NCBI RefSeq assembly: GCF_008107685.1 | Contig: NZ_VIRF01000063.1 | Location: 204,738 to 268,737, forward strand | Source of the DNA: Novosphingobium sp. BW1 | GTDB taxonomy: Bacteria; Pseudomonadota; Alphaproteobacteria; Sphingomonadales; Sphingomonadaceae | Reading direction: 5' to 3' | DNA length: 64,000 nt | The notes under the pieces: model-generated | Databases searched by the model: none | What the model was told of the DNA's origin: nothing | Seen by the model: the letters and a program-made list of their open reading frames with translations, nothing else | Part shown: piece by piece, positions 44,933 to 53,823 of the stretch | Layout of the letters: every line of letters begins with the position of its first letter | Position numbering within the stretch: the stretch's first letter is position 1 | Program-made: the position numbers and the translations under genes

Positions 44933-47900
44933 ATGACGGACAACTGGCAATTCTGGGTCGATCGCGGTGGCACATTCACAGACGTAGTGGCGCGCGCGCC
45001 GGACGGGCGGTTCGAGCGGCTGAAGCTCCTGTCCGAGGACCCGGGCCGTTACGAGGACGCCGCTGTCGAGGCGATGCGCCGACTGACGGGCGTTGAGGAG
45101 GGCGATCTTCCGCCCAGCGAACTGCGTCTGGGCACTACGGTTGCCACCAATGCGCTGCTGGAGGGCAAGGGCGAGCCAGTGCTGCTTGCCATCACGCGCG
45201 GCTTTGGCGATGCGCTGCGGATCGGCACGCAGGAGCGCCCGGACATCTTCGCGCGCCACATCGCTCTGCCTGACCCGCTCGCCGCGAAGGTGCTGGAGAT
45301 CGATGAGCGCATCGGCGCGGACGGCACGGTCCATCGCCCACTGGACGAAGCGGCGGCCCGAGCCGGGCTCGAAGCGGCCTTTGCGGACGGGTTTCGCGCC
45401 ATCGCCGTCGTCCTCATGCACGGCTATCGCCACACGCAGCACGAAGCCGCGCTGGCCAGGCTGGCGCAGGAGATAGGCTTCACTCAGGTCTCGGTCAGCC
45501 ACGAGGTCGCCCCGCTCATCAAGCTCATCGCGCGCGGCGATACCAGCGTGGTCGACGCGCATCTCTCGCCCGTGCTCGACCGGTACATCGACGGGCTGGA
45601 GGCCGGTCTTGGGCCCCATGTCGATTCGCTCTACATGCAGTCGAATGGCGGGCTGACGACGGGCGGTATGCTGCGCGGCAAGGACGCGATCCTTTCGGGG
45701 CCCGCGGGCGGCATCGTGGGCATGGCGGCCATCGCGAAGGAGGCCGGGTTCGACGAGGTCGTGGGCTTCGACATGGGCGGCACCTCGACCGACGTGTCGC
45801 ACTACGCGGGCGAGTACGAGCGCGACAGCGAAACCCGCGTGGCGGGTAACCGCGTGCGCACGCCGATGATGCGGATCGAGACGGTGGCGGCGGGCGGCGG
45901 CTCGGTCTGCGCCTTTGATGGCGCGCGCTTCCAGGTCGGCCCCGAGAGCGCGGGCGCGGTGCCGGGGCCGGCCTGTTACCGGCGCGGTGGCCCGCTGGCG
46001 GTGACCGACTGCAACCTCATCCTGGGCAAGCTGCGCCCCGCGCATTTCCCGCATGTCTTCGGCCCCAAGGGCGACGAACTCCTTTCGCTGGAGGCAGCGC
46101 AGGCGCGCATGGACGCGATCCTGGCGCAAGCGAAAGCGGCAACGGGGCGTGAACTCACCCGCGAGGAAGCCGCCGAGGGCTTCCTGGAGATCGCGGTCGC
46201 CAACATGGCCAATGCGATCAAGACGGTCTCGCTGCGCCGGGGCCACGACGTTACCCGGGCGGCGATGGTGACCTTCGGCGGGGCAGGCGGGCAGCACGCC
46301 TGCAAGGTTGCCGACGCGCTGGGGGTGACGACGGTGCTGTGCCATCCGCTCGCCTCGGTGCTGTCGGCCTATGGCATGGGCCTCGCCGACCGCCGCGTGC
46401 TGCACGAGCGCACGCTGGGCCTCGACCTTTCCGATGAGAGCAAGGCTGCGCTCGACGATGCGGTGGCCGCGCTGGGCAAGACCGCGCGCGCGGACCTTGC
46501 CGCGCAGGGCGTGCCTGAAAGCGTCATCACGCTCGAAGCCTCGCTCGCGATCCGCCCGCGCGGCAGCGAGAGCACGATTTCGGTCCCGCTCGGCGATCTC
46601 ACGCGGATGCGCGCCGCCTTCCACGAAGGCTGGGACCACCTCTTCGGCTTCGCGCCGGGGGATGATCTCGTCGCGGAAACCCTGCGCGTCGAAGCGGTCG
46701 CGGGCGGCCATGCAGGGGGCGGCGCGGTAATGCCGCTCCCGGCTGCCTCGGGTGCGGCGGCCGAGACGGTGCCGATCTGGACCGGCGGCGCGCGCCACGA
46801 GGCGCCGCTCTACCACCGCCACGACCTCGCCGAAGGGTTTACCGCCTCGGGCCCATTGCTTGTCGTAGACGATGTGTCGACCACCGTTGTCGAACCCGGC
46901 TGGTCGGTGCGCGTCGATGCTGTCGGCAATCTCATCCTGTCGCGCAGCACACCGCAGCAATCCGCTCTCTCCTCCAGTACCGAGCGCGATCCGGTCCGTC
47001 TCGAGATCATGGGGGCGCTGTTTATGGCGATTGCCGAGGAGATGGGCGCGGCGCTGCAGCAATCGGCGCGCTCGGTGAACATCCGCGAGCGGCTCGATTT
47101 CTCCTGCGCGCTGTTCGACGCGGCCGGAAGCCTGATTGCCAATGCGCCACACATGCCGGTCCATCTGGGCTCGATGGGCGAATCCGTGCGCACCGTGCTG
47201 GAGCGGCGCGGGAACGCGGTGGATGGGCGCGGGAACGCGGTGGATGGGCGCGGCATCCGGACGGGCGACGCCTATGTCCTCAACGCGCCCTATGACGGCG
47301 GCACGCACTTACCCGACATTACCGTGGTCATGCCGGTCTTCGCCGAGGATGGCGACGAAGCGCCCGCCTGGTTCGTCGCCGCGCGCGGGCACCACGCGGA
47401 CATTGGCGGGATCAGCCCGGGCTCGATGCCCCCGCGCAGCCGCACGTTGGACGAGGAAGGCGTGCTGATCGACAACGTCCTCCTCGTCGACAGGGGCACC
47501 CTGCAGGAAAAGGCGATACGCGAGTTGCTGGCCTCCGGTCCGTACCCCTCGCGCGCGATCGAGCAGAACATTGCGGACCTGCGCGCCCAGCTCGCCGCGT
47601 GTCGGCGCGGCGCGTCGGAACTGCGCCGCATTGCAGGCGAGCAGGGTCGCGCGATGGTCGATGCCTATATGGGCCACGTCCAGGCCTATTCCGAAGAGGC
47701 CGTGCGCCGTCTGATCGAACGCCTGACGGACGGCACCTACGTGCTCGAGATGGATAACGGTGCCCAGATCCACGTTGCCGTCACCATCGATCACGATGTG
47801 CGCAGTGCCGTCATCGACTTCGCCGGGACCTCGCCCCAACTTCCCGACAACTTCAATGCGCCGCTGCCTGTGGTGCGCGCGGCGGTCCTCTACGCGGTCC

Positions 47901-48550
47901 GCACGCTGATCGATGATCCGGTGCCGATGAACGAGGGGTGCCTGAGGCCCATCGTGGTGCGCGTGCCCGAAGGCTCGATGCTGCACCCCGTTGTGCCTGC
48001 CGCGGTCGTAGCGGGCAATGTGGAAACCAGCCAGGCGATCACCGACGCGCTGTTCGGCGCGCTGGGCGCCATGGCCGCCGCGCAAGGCACGATGAACAAC
48101 TTCACCTTCGGCGATGCCGCACACCAGTACTATGAGACGATTGCGGGCGGTTCGGGCGCGGGCCCCGACTTCGACGGGACGAGCGTGGTCCAGACCCACA
48201 TGACCAACTCGCGCCTCACCGACCCGGAGGTGCTGGAAACCAACTTTCCGGTTCTGCTGGAGGAATTTTCCATCCGGACCGGCTCGGGCGGCCAAGGGCG
48301 GCATCGCGGGGGCGATGGTGCGGTGCGCCGGGTGCGCTTCCTAGCACCGATGCAGGCCGGCATCCTCTCGCAGCGCCGCAAGGTCGCGCCCTTCGGGCTG
48401 GCGGGCGGCGGCGATGGAGCCGCGGGTATCAACCGCGTCGAGCGGGCGGACGGTCGCGTCGAGGAACTGGGCCCCACTGCGAAGGTGGAGCTCGAACCGG
48501 GCGACGTTTTCGTGATCGAAACGCCCGGTGGTGGCGGCTTCGGGGGCTGA
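44933..48550 (+). CDS. 5-oxoprolinase, fused hydantoinase A/B type
   Basis: This roughly 1205-residue protein combines an N-terminal hydantoinase A domain (WVDRGGTFTDVVARAPDG, ELRLGTTVATNALLEGKG, GFDMGGTSTDV, HACKVADALG) and a C-terminal hydantoinase B domain (LGSMGESVRTVLE, DPVPMNEGCLRPI, GGSGAGPDFDGTS, GGGGFGG). It hydrolyses 5-oxoproline to glutamate with ATP. Around residue 760-775 the seven residues GNAVDGR are repeated in tandem from a 21-bp DNA duplication at 47206-47247. The ATG at 44933 is used; 44921 is also possible. It lies in a plus-strand catabolic run before the methylcrotonyl-CoA carboxylase genes. Confidence 0.93.
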   Translation: MTDNWQFWVDRGGTFTDVVARAPDGRFERLKLLSEDPGRYEDAAVEAMRRLTGVEEGDLPPSELRLGTTVATNALLEGKGEPVLLAITRGFGDALRIGTQERPDIFARHIALPDPLAAKVLEIDERIGADGTVHRPLDEAAARAGLEAAFADGFRAIAVVLMHGYRHTQHEAALARLAQEIGFTQVSVSHEVAPLIKLIARGDTSVVDAHLSPVLDRYIDGLEAGLGPHVDSLYMQSNGGLTTGGMLRGKDAILSGPAGGIVGMAAIAKEAGFDEVVGFDMGGTSTDVSHYAGEYERDSETRVAGNRVRTPMMRIETVAAGGGSVCAFDGARFQVGPESAGAVPGPACYRRGGPLAVTDCNLILGKLRPAHFPHVFGPKGDELLSLEAAQARMDAILAQAKAATGRELTREEAAEGFLEIAVANMANAIKTVSLRRGHDVTRAAMVTFGGAGGQHACKVADALGVTTVLCHPLASVLSAYGMGLADRRVLHERTLGLDLSDESKAALDDAVAALGKTARADLAAQGVPESVITLEASLAIRPRGSESTISVPLGDLTRMRAAFHEGWDHLFGFAPGDDLVAETLRVEAVAGGHAGGGAVMPLPAASGAAAETVPIWTGGARHEAPLYHRHDLAEGFTASGPLLVVDDVSTTVVEPGWSVRVDAVGNLILSRSTPQQSALSSSTERDPVRLEIMGALFMAIAEEMGAALQQSARSVNIRERLDFSCALFDAAGSLIANAPHMPVHLGSMGESVRTVLERRGNAVDGRGNAVDGRGIRTGDAYVLNAPYDGGTHLPDITVVMPVFAEDGDEAPAWFVAARGHHADIGGISPGSMPPRSRTLDEEGVLIDNVLLVDRGTLQEKAIRELLASGPYPSRAIEQNIADLRAQLAACRRGASELRRIAGEQGRAMVDAYMGHVQAYSEEAVRRLIERLTDGTYVLEMDNGAQIHVAVTIDHDVRSAVIDFAGTSPQLPDNFNAPLPVVRAAVLYAVRTLIDDPVPMNEGCLRPIVVRVPEGSMLHPVVPAAVVAGNVETSQAITDALFGALGAMAAAQGTMNNFTFGDAAHQYYETIAGGSGAGPDFDGTSVVQTHMTNSRLTDPEVLETNFPVLLEEFSIRTGSGGQGRHRGGDGAVRRVRFLAPMQAGILSQRRKVAPFGLAGGGDGAAGINRVERADGRVEELGPTAKVELEPGDVFVIETPGGGGFGG
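47206..47247 (+). repeat. 21-bp tandem duplication inside 5-oxoprolinase
   Basis: Two adjacent copies of a 21-bp unit, GCGCGGGAACGCGGTGGATGG-type, encode GNAVDGR twice in frame. It looks like a recent slippage event between hydantoinase domains. Confidence 0.85.
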
Positions 48551-48686
48551 TACCGCCCCCCCGTTACTCGACCTGGCGGGCAAGCTTTGCCTTGCGCGGC
48601 GCATTTGTCCTGTGCCAACATGCGCGAAAATAAATTAGGCACGGGAACAGGATGATGTCGCGTTTTCGAAATGAGAGTGCGCTGCG

Positions 48687-50288
48687 ATGAGCGGGCCGGT
48701 CTTGCCCACAACGCTCGATTCCAGCGCTCCGGACGCGCAGGCGCGCACCCGCCACAACCGCGCTCTGGTCGAGGATCTGCGCGAACGCGTGGCCCGGGCC
48801 GCGCTGGGCGGCTCCGAACAGGCGCGTGAACGCCATGAGGCGCGCGGCAAGATGCTTCCGCGGACTCGCGTCGAGGCGCTGCTCGATGCGGGCGCACCGT
48901 TCCTGGAGATCGGCCAGCTGGCCGCGAACGGCCTCTACGGCGACGAGGTGCCTGGTGCCGGGATCATTGTCGGGATCGGGCAGGTTTTGGGCCGCACCTG
49001 CATGATCTTCGCGAACGACGCGACGGTGAAGGGTGGCACGTACTACCCGATGACGGTCAAGAAGCACCTGCGCGCGCAGGAGATCGCCAGGGCCTGCCGT
49101 CTGCCGTGCATCTACCTTGTCGATTCCGGCGGCGCGAACCTGCCCAACCAGGCCGAGGTATTCCCCGACCGCGACCACTTTGGACGCTTCTTCTTCAACC
49201 AGGCGCAGATGAGCGCTGCCGGCATCGCCCAGATCGCCTCGGTCATGGGCAGCTGCACGGCGGGCGGCGCCTATGTGCCCGCGATGTCGGACGAGACTGT
49301 TATCGTGCGCGAGCAGGGCACGATCTTCCTCGCCGGTCCCCCACTGGTCGAGGCCGCGACGGGCGAAGTGATCTCGGCCGAGGAACTGGGCGGGGGTGAA
49401 CTGCACGCGCGTACCTCGGGCGTTGCGGATCACCTCGCTGACGACGATGCCCACGCGCTCTCGCTCGTGCGCGACATCGTCAGCCACCTGGGGCCGGGCG
49501 AGCGCGCCAGCGTGGAGCGCCGGGAATCCAGAGCGCCGCTCTACCCCGCCGAGGACCTTTACGCGCTCATCCCGGAGGACGTGCGCGCACCCTACGAAGT
49601 GCGCGAGGTCATCGCGCGGCTGGTCGACGGCTCGGAATTTCACGAGTTCAAGCCGCTGTTCGGCTCCACGCTCGTCTGCGGCTTTGCCCATATTCACGGG
49701 TTCCCGGTCGCGATCCTTGCCAACAACGGCGTGCTCTTTTCCGAGTCTGCGCAGAAGGGCGCGCACTTCATCGAGCTTGCCTGCCAGCGCGGCATTCCGC
49801 TGCTGTTCCTCCAGAATATCTCGGGCTTCATGGTCGGCGGCGCCTACGAGGCTGAAGGGATCGCCAAGCACGGCGCCAAGCTGGTGACTGCGGTGGCGAC
49901 CGCACAGGTGCCCAAGCTGACCGTCATCATCGGCGGCTCCTTCGGGGCGGGCAATTACGGCATGTGCGGGCGCGCCTACGATCCGCGCTTCCTCTTCACC
50001 TGGCCCAACGCGCGCATCTCGGTGATGGGTGGCGAGCAGGCCGCCTCGGTGCTCGCCACCGTTCACCGCGACGCGAAAAGCTGGTCTGCGCAGGAGGCCG
50101 AGGACTTCAAGGCGCCGATCCGCGCCAAGTACGAGGCCGAGGGCAACCCCTATCATGCGACTGCCCGCCTGTGGGACGATGGTGTGATCGACCCGGCCCA
50201 GACCCGCGACGTGCTGGGCCTTGCGCTCGGCGCCGCGCTTGAGGCGCCGTTCCCCGCAAGGCCGCAGTTCGGCGTGTTCAGGATGTGA
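48687..50288 (+). CDS. methylcrotonyl-CoA carboxylase beta subunit (carboxyltransferase)
   Basis: The 533-residue carboxyltransferase moves the carboxyl from biotin to 3-methylcrotonyl-CoA in leucine breakdown. It has two crotonase-like domains with signatures [58 protein letters not shown] and [18 protein letters not shown], typical of the MCC beta group. The neighbouring biotin carboxylase supports this call, although geranyl-CoA carboxylase (atuC-like) cannot be excluded. It overlaps the DUF3088 gene by 4 bp (ATGA). Confidence 0.93.
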   Translation: MSGPVLPTTLDSSAPDAQARTRHNRALVEDLRERVARAALGGSEQARERHEARGKMLPRTRVEALLDAGAPFLEIGQLAANGLYGDEVPGAGIIVGIGQVLGRTCMIFANDATVKGGTYYPMTVKKHLRAQEIARACRLPCIYLVDSGGANLPNQAEVFPDRDHFGRFFFNQAQMSAAGIAQIASVMGSCTAGGAYVPAMSDETVIVREQGTIFLAGPPLVEAATGEVISAEELGGGELHARTSGVADHLADDDAHALSLVRDIVSHLGPGERASVERRESRAPLYPAEDLYALIPEDVRAPYEVREVIARLVDGSEFHEFKPLFGSTLVCGFAHIHGFPVAILANNGVLFSESAQKGAHFIELACQRGIPLLFLQNISGFMVGGAYEAEGIAKHGAKLVTAVATAQVPKLTVIIGGSFGAGNYGMCGRAYDPRFLFTWPNARISVMGGEQAASVLATVHRDAKSWSAQEAEDFKAPIRAKYEAEGNPYHATARLWDDGVIDPAQTRDVLGLALGAALEAPFPARPQFGVFRM

Positions 50289-50605
50289 TGACGATGGCCA
50301 AGGACACTCTCTACGTACTCGACACCGATTGGGCCGACCCGGTGCTGGGCGGCGAACGGCGCTTCTACTGCAAGGACTGCGTGACGGTGGAGGGGCTGCT
50401 TTCGCTCTTTCCCGAGCGCGCCGAGCGGATCGAGGTGGTGCGCGTGCCCTGGCCGCGCCCACGCGCGGCCGTGATTGAACGGCTGGGCGAGGCGCACCAG
50501 GACCTTCCGGCGCTGGCCTTTGCCGAGGGCGACTTTGTGGGCGATGTCGAAGGCGTGCTCGCCGCGCATCACACTCGGCACGGTTTCCCGGAGCGTCACC
50601 CGTGA
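50285..50605 (+). CDS. DUF3088 protein between the carboxylase subunits
   Basis: The 106-residue protein begins [16 protein letters not shown] and has CKDC at residues 29-32 in [19 protein letters not shown], a thioredoxin-like cysteine pair. DUF3088 has no assigned function. It overlaps both neighbours by 4 bp (ATGA at 50285 and at 50602), so it is translated together with the carboxylase subunits and may assist or modify the complex. The position is unusual because leucine-catabolic operons normally place enzymes such as enoyl-CoA hydratase here. Confidence 0.88.
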   Translation: MMTMAKDTLYVLDTDWADPVLGGERRFYCKDCVTVEGLLSLFPERAERIEVVRVPWPRPRAAVIERLGEAHQDLPALAFAEGDFVGDVEGVLAAHHTRHGFPERHP

Positions 50606-52440
50606 TCGGCGCGCTCCTTATTGCCAACCGGGGCGAGATCGCCTGCCGCATCATCCGCACCGCGCACCGCATGGGGATCCGCACCATCGCGGTTCATTCC
50701 GATGCGGATGCGCAGGCGCTGCACGTCCAGATGGCGGACGCGGCGGTGGCGATCGGTCCCGCCCCCGCGGCCGAGAGCTACCTTTGTGCGGACAAGATCC
50801 TGGCCGCGGCACAAGCTGCGGGCGTGGATGCGATCCATCCGGGTTATGGCTTCCTGTCGGAGAACGCGGACTTTGCGCAGGCCGTCCTCGATGCCGGGCT
50901 GACCTGGGTGGGGCCGTCCCCCGCCTCGATCCGTGCAATGGGCCTGAAAGATGCGGCCAAGGCGCTGATGGCAAAGGCCGGCGTGCCGGTGACGCCGGGG
51001 TATTTGGGCGAGGACCAGTCGCCCCAGCGGCTGGCACGCGAAGCCGAGGCCATCGGCTATCCGGTGCTGATCAAGGCGGTCGCGGGCGGTGGCGGGAAGG
51101 GCATGCGGCTGGTCGAGGAGGCAGGGGCCTTCGCCGACGCGCTCACCTCGTGCCAGCGTGAGGCGCGGTCCAGCTTCGGCAACGATCGTGTCCTGATCGA
51201 GAAATACATCGCCACCCCGCGCCATATCGAGGTGCAGGTCTTTGGCGATACGCACGGGTCCGTCGTCCACCTCTTCGAGCGGGACTGCTCGCTCCAGCGC
51301 CGCCACCAGAAGGTGATTGAGGAAGCGCCAGCGCCCGGCATGGACCCGGCCACGCGCGAGGCGCTGTGCGCCGCCGCCGTGCGCGCGGCCAAGGCAGTCG
51401 ATTACGTGGGCGCAGGAACCATCGAGTTCATCGCGGACGGCTCGGGCCCGCTCGATGCGGAGAAGATCTGGTTCATGGAAATGAACACGCGCCTTCAGGT
51501 CGAGCATCCCGTGACCGAGGAGATCACCGGGGTCGACCTCGTCGAATGGCAGCTGCGTGTGGCGGCGGGAGAGCCGCTGCCCGCGGCACAGGAGGACCTC
51601 TCCATTTCGGGCTGGGCGATGGAGGCACGCCTTTACGCCGAGGACCCGGCGCGTGGCTTTCTGCCCAGCACCGGGCGGCTGGAAATGCTCGAGTTCGGGC
51701 ACGTGCCGGGCGGGCGGATCGAAACCGGGGTGGAGGCGGGCGACACCGTCTCGCCGCACTACGATCCGATGATCGCCAAGCTGGTTGCGCATGGCGATAC
51801 GCGCGAGGAGGCGCGCGAGAGGCTGTGCGACATGCTGGCCGAGAGCGCGGTCTGGCCGGTGAAGTGCAACGCGCCCTTCCTCGTGCGCGCGCTGGAGCAT
51901 CCCGAGTTCGTGGCGGGCACGGTCGATACCGGTCTCATCGGCCGCGACGGCGAAGAGATGGCGCAGCCGCAATTCCCGTCGGCCGAAACGCTGGAGGCCG
52001 CCGCGCGCGCGCTCGTCCCGGCCGATCCGCTGCTGGGCTTTCGCCTCAACGCCGCGCCCCGGCGCAGCGCGCGCTTCCGGCTGGACGGCGAGGCGTGCGA
52101 AATCGCCTTCGAAGGCGGGAGCGAGGACCCGGTCGAAGCCGTCCTGCTCGCCGAACGGGGGGAGGCCTGGCAATTGACCCACTGGCGGCGCGATGGCGCG
52201 CACGGGGCCAGCGCAGGCTCCGGGGTGATCCTGGCGCCGATGCCGGGGCGGATCATCGCGGTCGCGGTTGCCCAGGGTGAGGAAGTCGTGCGCGGGCAGA
52301 AGCTCGTCACGCTCGAGGCGATGAAGATGGAGCACACGCTTGTGGCGCCGTTCGATGGCGTGGTGGGCGAACTTGCCGTGCGTGAGGGGCAGCAGGTAGC
52401 TTTGGAAGCGGCGCTGGTTCGGATCGATGAGGTGGAGTAA
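50602..52440 (+). CDS. methylcrotonyl-CoA carboxylase alpha subunit (biotin carboxylase and BCCP)
   Basis: The 612-residue protein carboxylates its own biotin. N-terminal LLIANRGEIACRIIRTA, the ATP-grasp signature KAVAGGGGKGMRLV, EVQVFGD, FMEMNTRLQVEHPVTEEITG and ARLYAEDP identify biotin carboxylase. The C-terminal LEAMKMEHTL is the biotinyl domain. The architecture and length fit MCC alpha. It is last in the operon with the beta subunit and DUF3088, and faces the deaminase gene across two REP-like hairpins. Confidence 0.95.
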   Translation: MIGALLIANRGEIACRIIRTAHRMGIRTIAVHSDADAQALHVQMADAAVAIGPAPAAESYLCADKILAAAQAAGVDAIHPGYGFLSENADFAQAVLDAGLTWVGPSPASIRAMGLKDAAKALMAKAGVPVTPGYLGEDQSPQRLAREAEAIGYPVLIKAVAGGGGKGMRLVEEAGAFADALTSCQREARSSFGNDRVLIEKYIATPRHIEVQVFGDTHGSVVHLFERDCSLQRRHQKVIEEAPAPGMDPATREALCAAAVRAAKAVDYVGAGTIEFIADGSGPLDAEKIWFMEMNTRLQVEHPVTEEITGVDLVEWQLRVAAGEPLPAAQEDLSISGWAMEARLYAEDPARGFLPSTGRLEMLEFGHVPGGRIETGVEAGDTVSPHYDPMIAKLVAHGDTREEARERLCDMLAESAVWPVKCNAPFLVRALEHPEFVAGTVDTGLIGRDGEEMAQPQFPSAETLEAAARALVPADPLLGFRLNAAPRRSARFRLDGEACEIAFEGGSEDPVEAVLLAERGEAWQLTHWRRDGAHGASAGSGVILAPMPGRIIAVAVAQGEEVVRGQKLVTLEAMKMEHTLVAPFDGVVGELAVREGQQVALEAALVRIDEVE

Positions 52441-52454
52441 GTAGAAAGGAGTAT

Positions 52455-52474
52455 CCGAGGACCATTGCCCTCGG
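52455..52474. repeat. REP-like hairpin R10 (CATT variant loop)
   Basis: CCGAGGAC-CATT-GCCCTCGG has an 8-bp stem with one A-C mismatch and is followed by GCTCCCCGAACTGTCGAGCGCAG, the reverse complement of the flank before R6 and R7. It lies 15 bp after the carboxylase alpha stop. Confidence 0.85.
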
Positions 52475-52632
52475 GCTCCCCGAACTGTCGAGCGCAGCTG
52501 TCTCCCGCCGCGTTGGTGGAGATGGGAAAGCTTGGCAGGTCGAATCGTGCAGGGCAAAGCCCCTCGCGGATCATCGCCTACGTACGCACACCTTCCGCAA
52601 GCTGCGAAAGCTAAGGCCGCCGAGTCCGGGGG

Positions 52633-52652
52633 CAAGGGACGATGGCCCCTTG
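52633..52652. repeat. REP-like hairpin R11 (GATG tetraloop)
   Basis: CAAGGGAC-GATG-GCCCCTTG has an 8-bp stem with one mismatch and is oriented opposite to R10. It lies 11 bp beyond the 3' end of the deaminase-family gene. Confidence 0.8.
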
Positions 52653-52662
52653 AAAACCCCTC

Positions 52663-53790
52663 TTAAACTTCTTGGGCCCGCGCCAGCAAAGCGTCGAACT
52701 CCCCGGGCCAGGTCGCGCGCCACTGTGCGCGCTGGTCTGCGCTTGCCCAGGAGCCCTCGATCCCGTTCAGCATCATTGCGCGCAGCTGGGACAGTTCCAG
52801 GCCGAGGTGGCTGTAGAGGAGCTGCCAGGCGCCGGCGGGGGTCACCTGGTGGAGCGTGGGATCGTCGGAATTGGGGTGCAGTTTCAAGCCCATCTCGGCC
52901 ATGCGGCGGATCGGGTGGTCGAGCGCCCAGCGCTCGTGGTCGAGCGTACGCAGGTAGTAGGAGTTGGTTGGCACAATGGTGAACACGAGGCCGCGTGCAG
53001 CATAGTCCTGCGCCAGTTCGGGGTTGTCGACGATGGTGTAGCCATGGTCTACGCGGTCGACGCCGATGGTGTCGACGGCCATCGCCACATTGGTCCAGGG
53101 CATGCCGAATTCGCCCGCGTGAGCGGTAGTGCGCAGGCCGTGTTCCTTGGCAAGCGCGTAGGCCTTGGCGAACATTTCGGGCGGGCGGTTGTCCTCGCGG
53201 TAGTCGATGCCGATGCCCACGACCTTGGGGTGGGGGTGGGCGATCATCTCTTCGACCATGAACACGGCTTCCTGGGCCGGGGCCTCGCGGTCGATGGAAG
53301 GGATGAGGAGTGAGGAGATGCCGAAGTCCGCCTCGGCCTGTTCCATGCCTTCGAGGATACCCGCCACGGCCTTGGCGTAGGGCAGGCGCCCGTCGCGGAT
53401 GGTGGCGGTTGGGTTCCAGAAGAACTCGGCGTGGCGCACGCTCTCGCGCGCGGCGTCTTCGAGGTACTCGTGGGTGATGCGGCGCAGGTCCCCGGGCGTC
53501 ATCAGGAGGTAGTCCTCCAGCGCGCGCAGCACGCGCAACACGCCGACAGGGCGTTCGCCGCGGGTATAGAAGGCCTCGATCTCGGCCCGTTCGAGCGGGG
53601 CCTCGTACTTGGCGACGAGGTCAAGGAAGGTCTCCTTGCGCACGGTGCCAAGCAGGTGACAGTGCAGCTCGACCTTGGGCATCGCCACGAAGAAGGCGCG
53701 CAGGCCCGCATCGACGTCCCGGCCGATCGGGGACGCGGGGACGCAGCCGATCGCCAGCGGCGCGACCGAGGGGGAGGGGGTCTCAGGCAT
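52663..53790 (-). CDS. adenosine deaminase-family protein
   Basis: The 375-residue metallo-hydrolase has PKVELHCHLLGTV (metal-binding His pair), TAHAGEFG with catalytic Glu, VDHGYTIVD and HPNSDDP. The last three replace the usual HCHLDG, and SLNTDDP is changed, so specificity for adenosine, adenine or another aminopurine is open. It follows the permease gene by 33 bp on the same strand. In this locus it would convert aminopurine to a hypoxanthine-type product. Confidence 0.88.
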   Translation of the reverse strand: MPETPSPSVAPLAIGCVPASPIGRDVDAGLRAFFVAMPKVELHCHLLGTVRKETFLDLVAKYEAPLERAEIEAFYTRGERPVGVLRVLRALEDYLLMTPGDLRRITHEYLEDAARESVRHAEFFWNPTATIRDGRLPYAKAVAGILEGMEQAEADFGISSLLIPSIDREAPAQEAVFMVEEMIAHPHPKVVGIGIDYREDNRPPEMFAKAYALAKEHGLRTTAHAGEFGMPWTNVAMAVDTIGVDRVDHGYTIVDNPELAQDYAARGLVFTIVPTNSYYLRTLDHERWALDHPIRRMAEMGLKLHPNSDDPTLHQVTPAGAWQLLYSHLGLELSQLRAMMLNGIEGSWASADQRAQWRATWPGEFDALLARAQEV

Positions 53791-53823
53791 GGGTTATTTC
53801 CGGTATGCGGGGCAGGCCCTGCG

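Noticed and set aside
44795..47308. An 837-residue open frame antisense to 5-oxoprolinase
   Set aside because: It is a codon-bias shadow with arginine/alanine/histidine-rich sequence and no recognisable fold.
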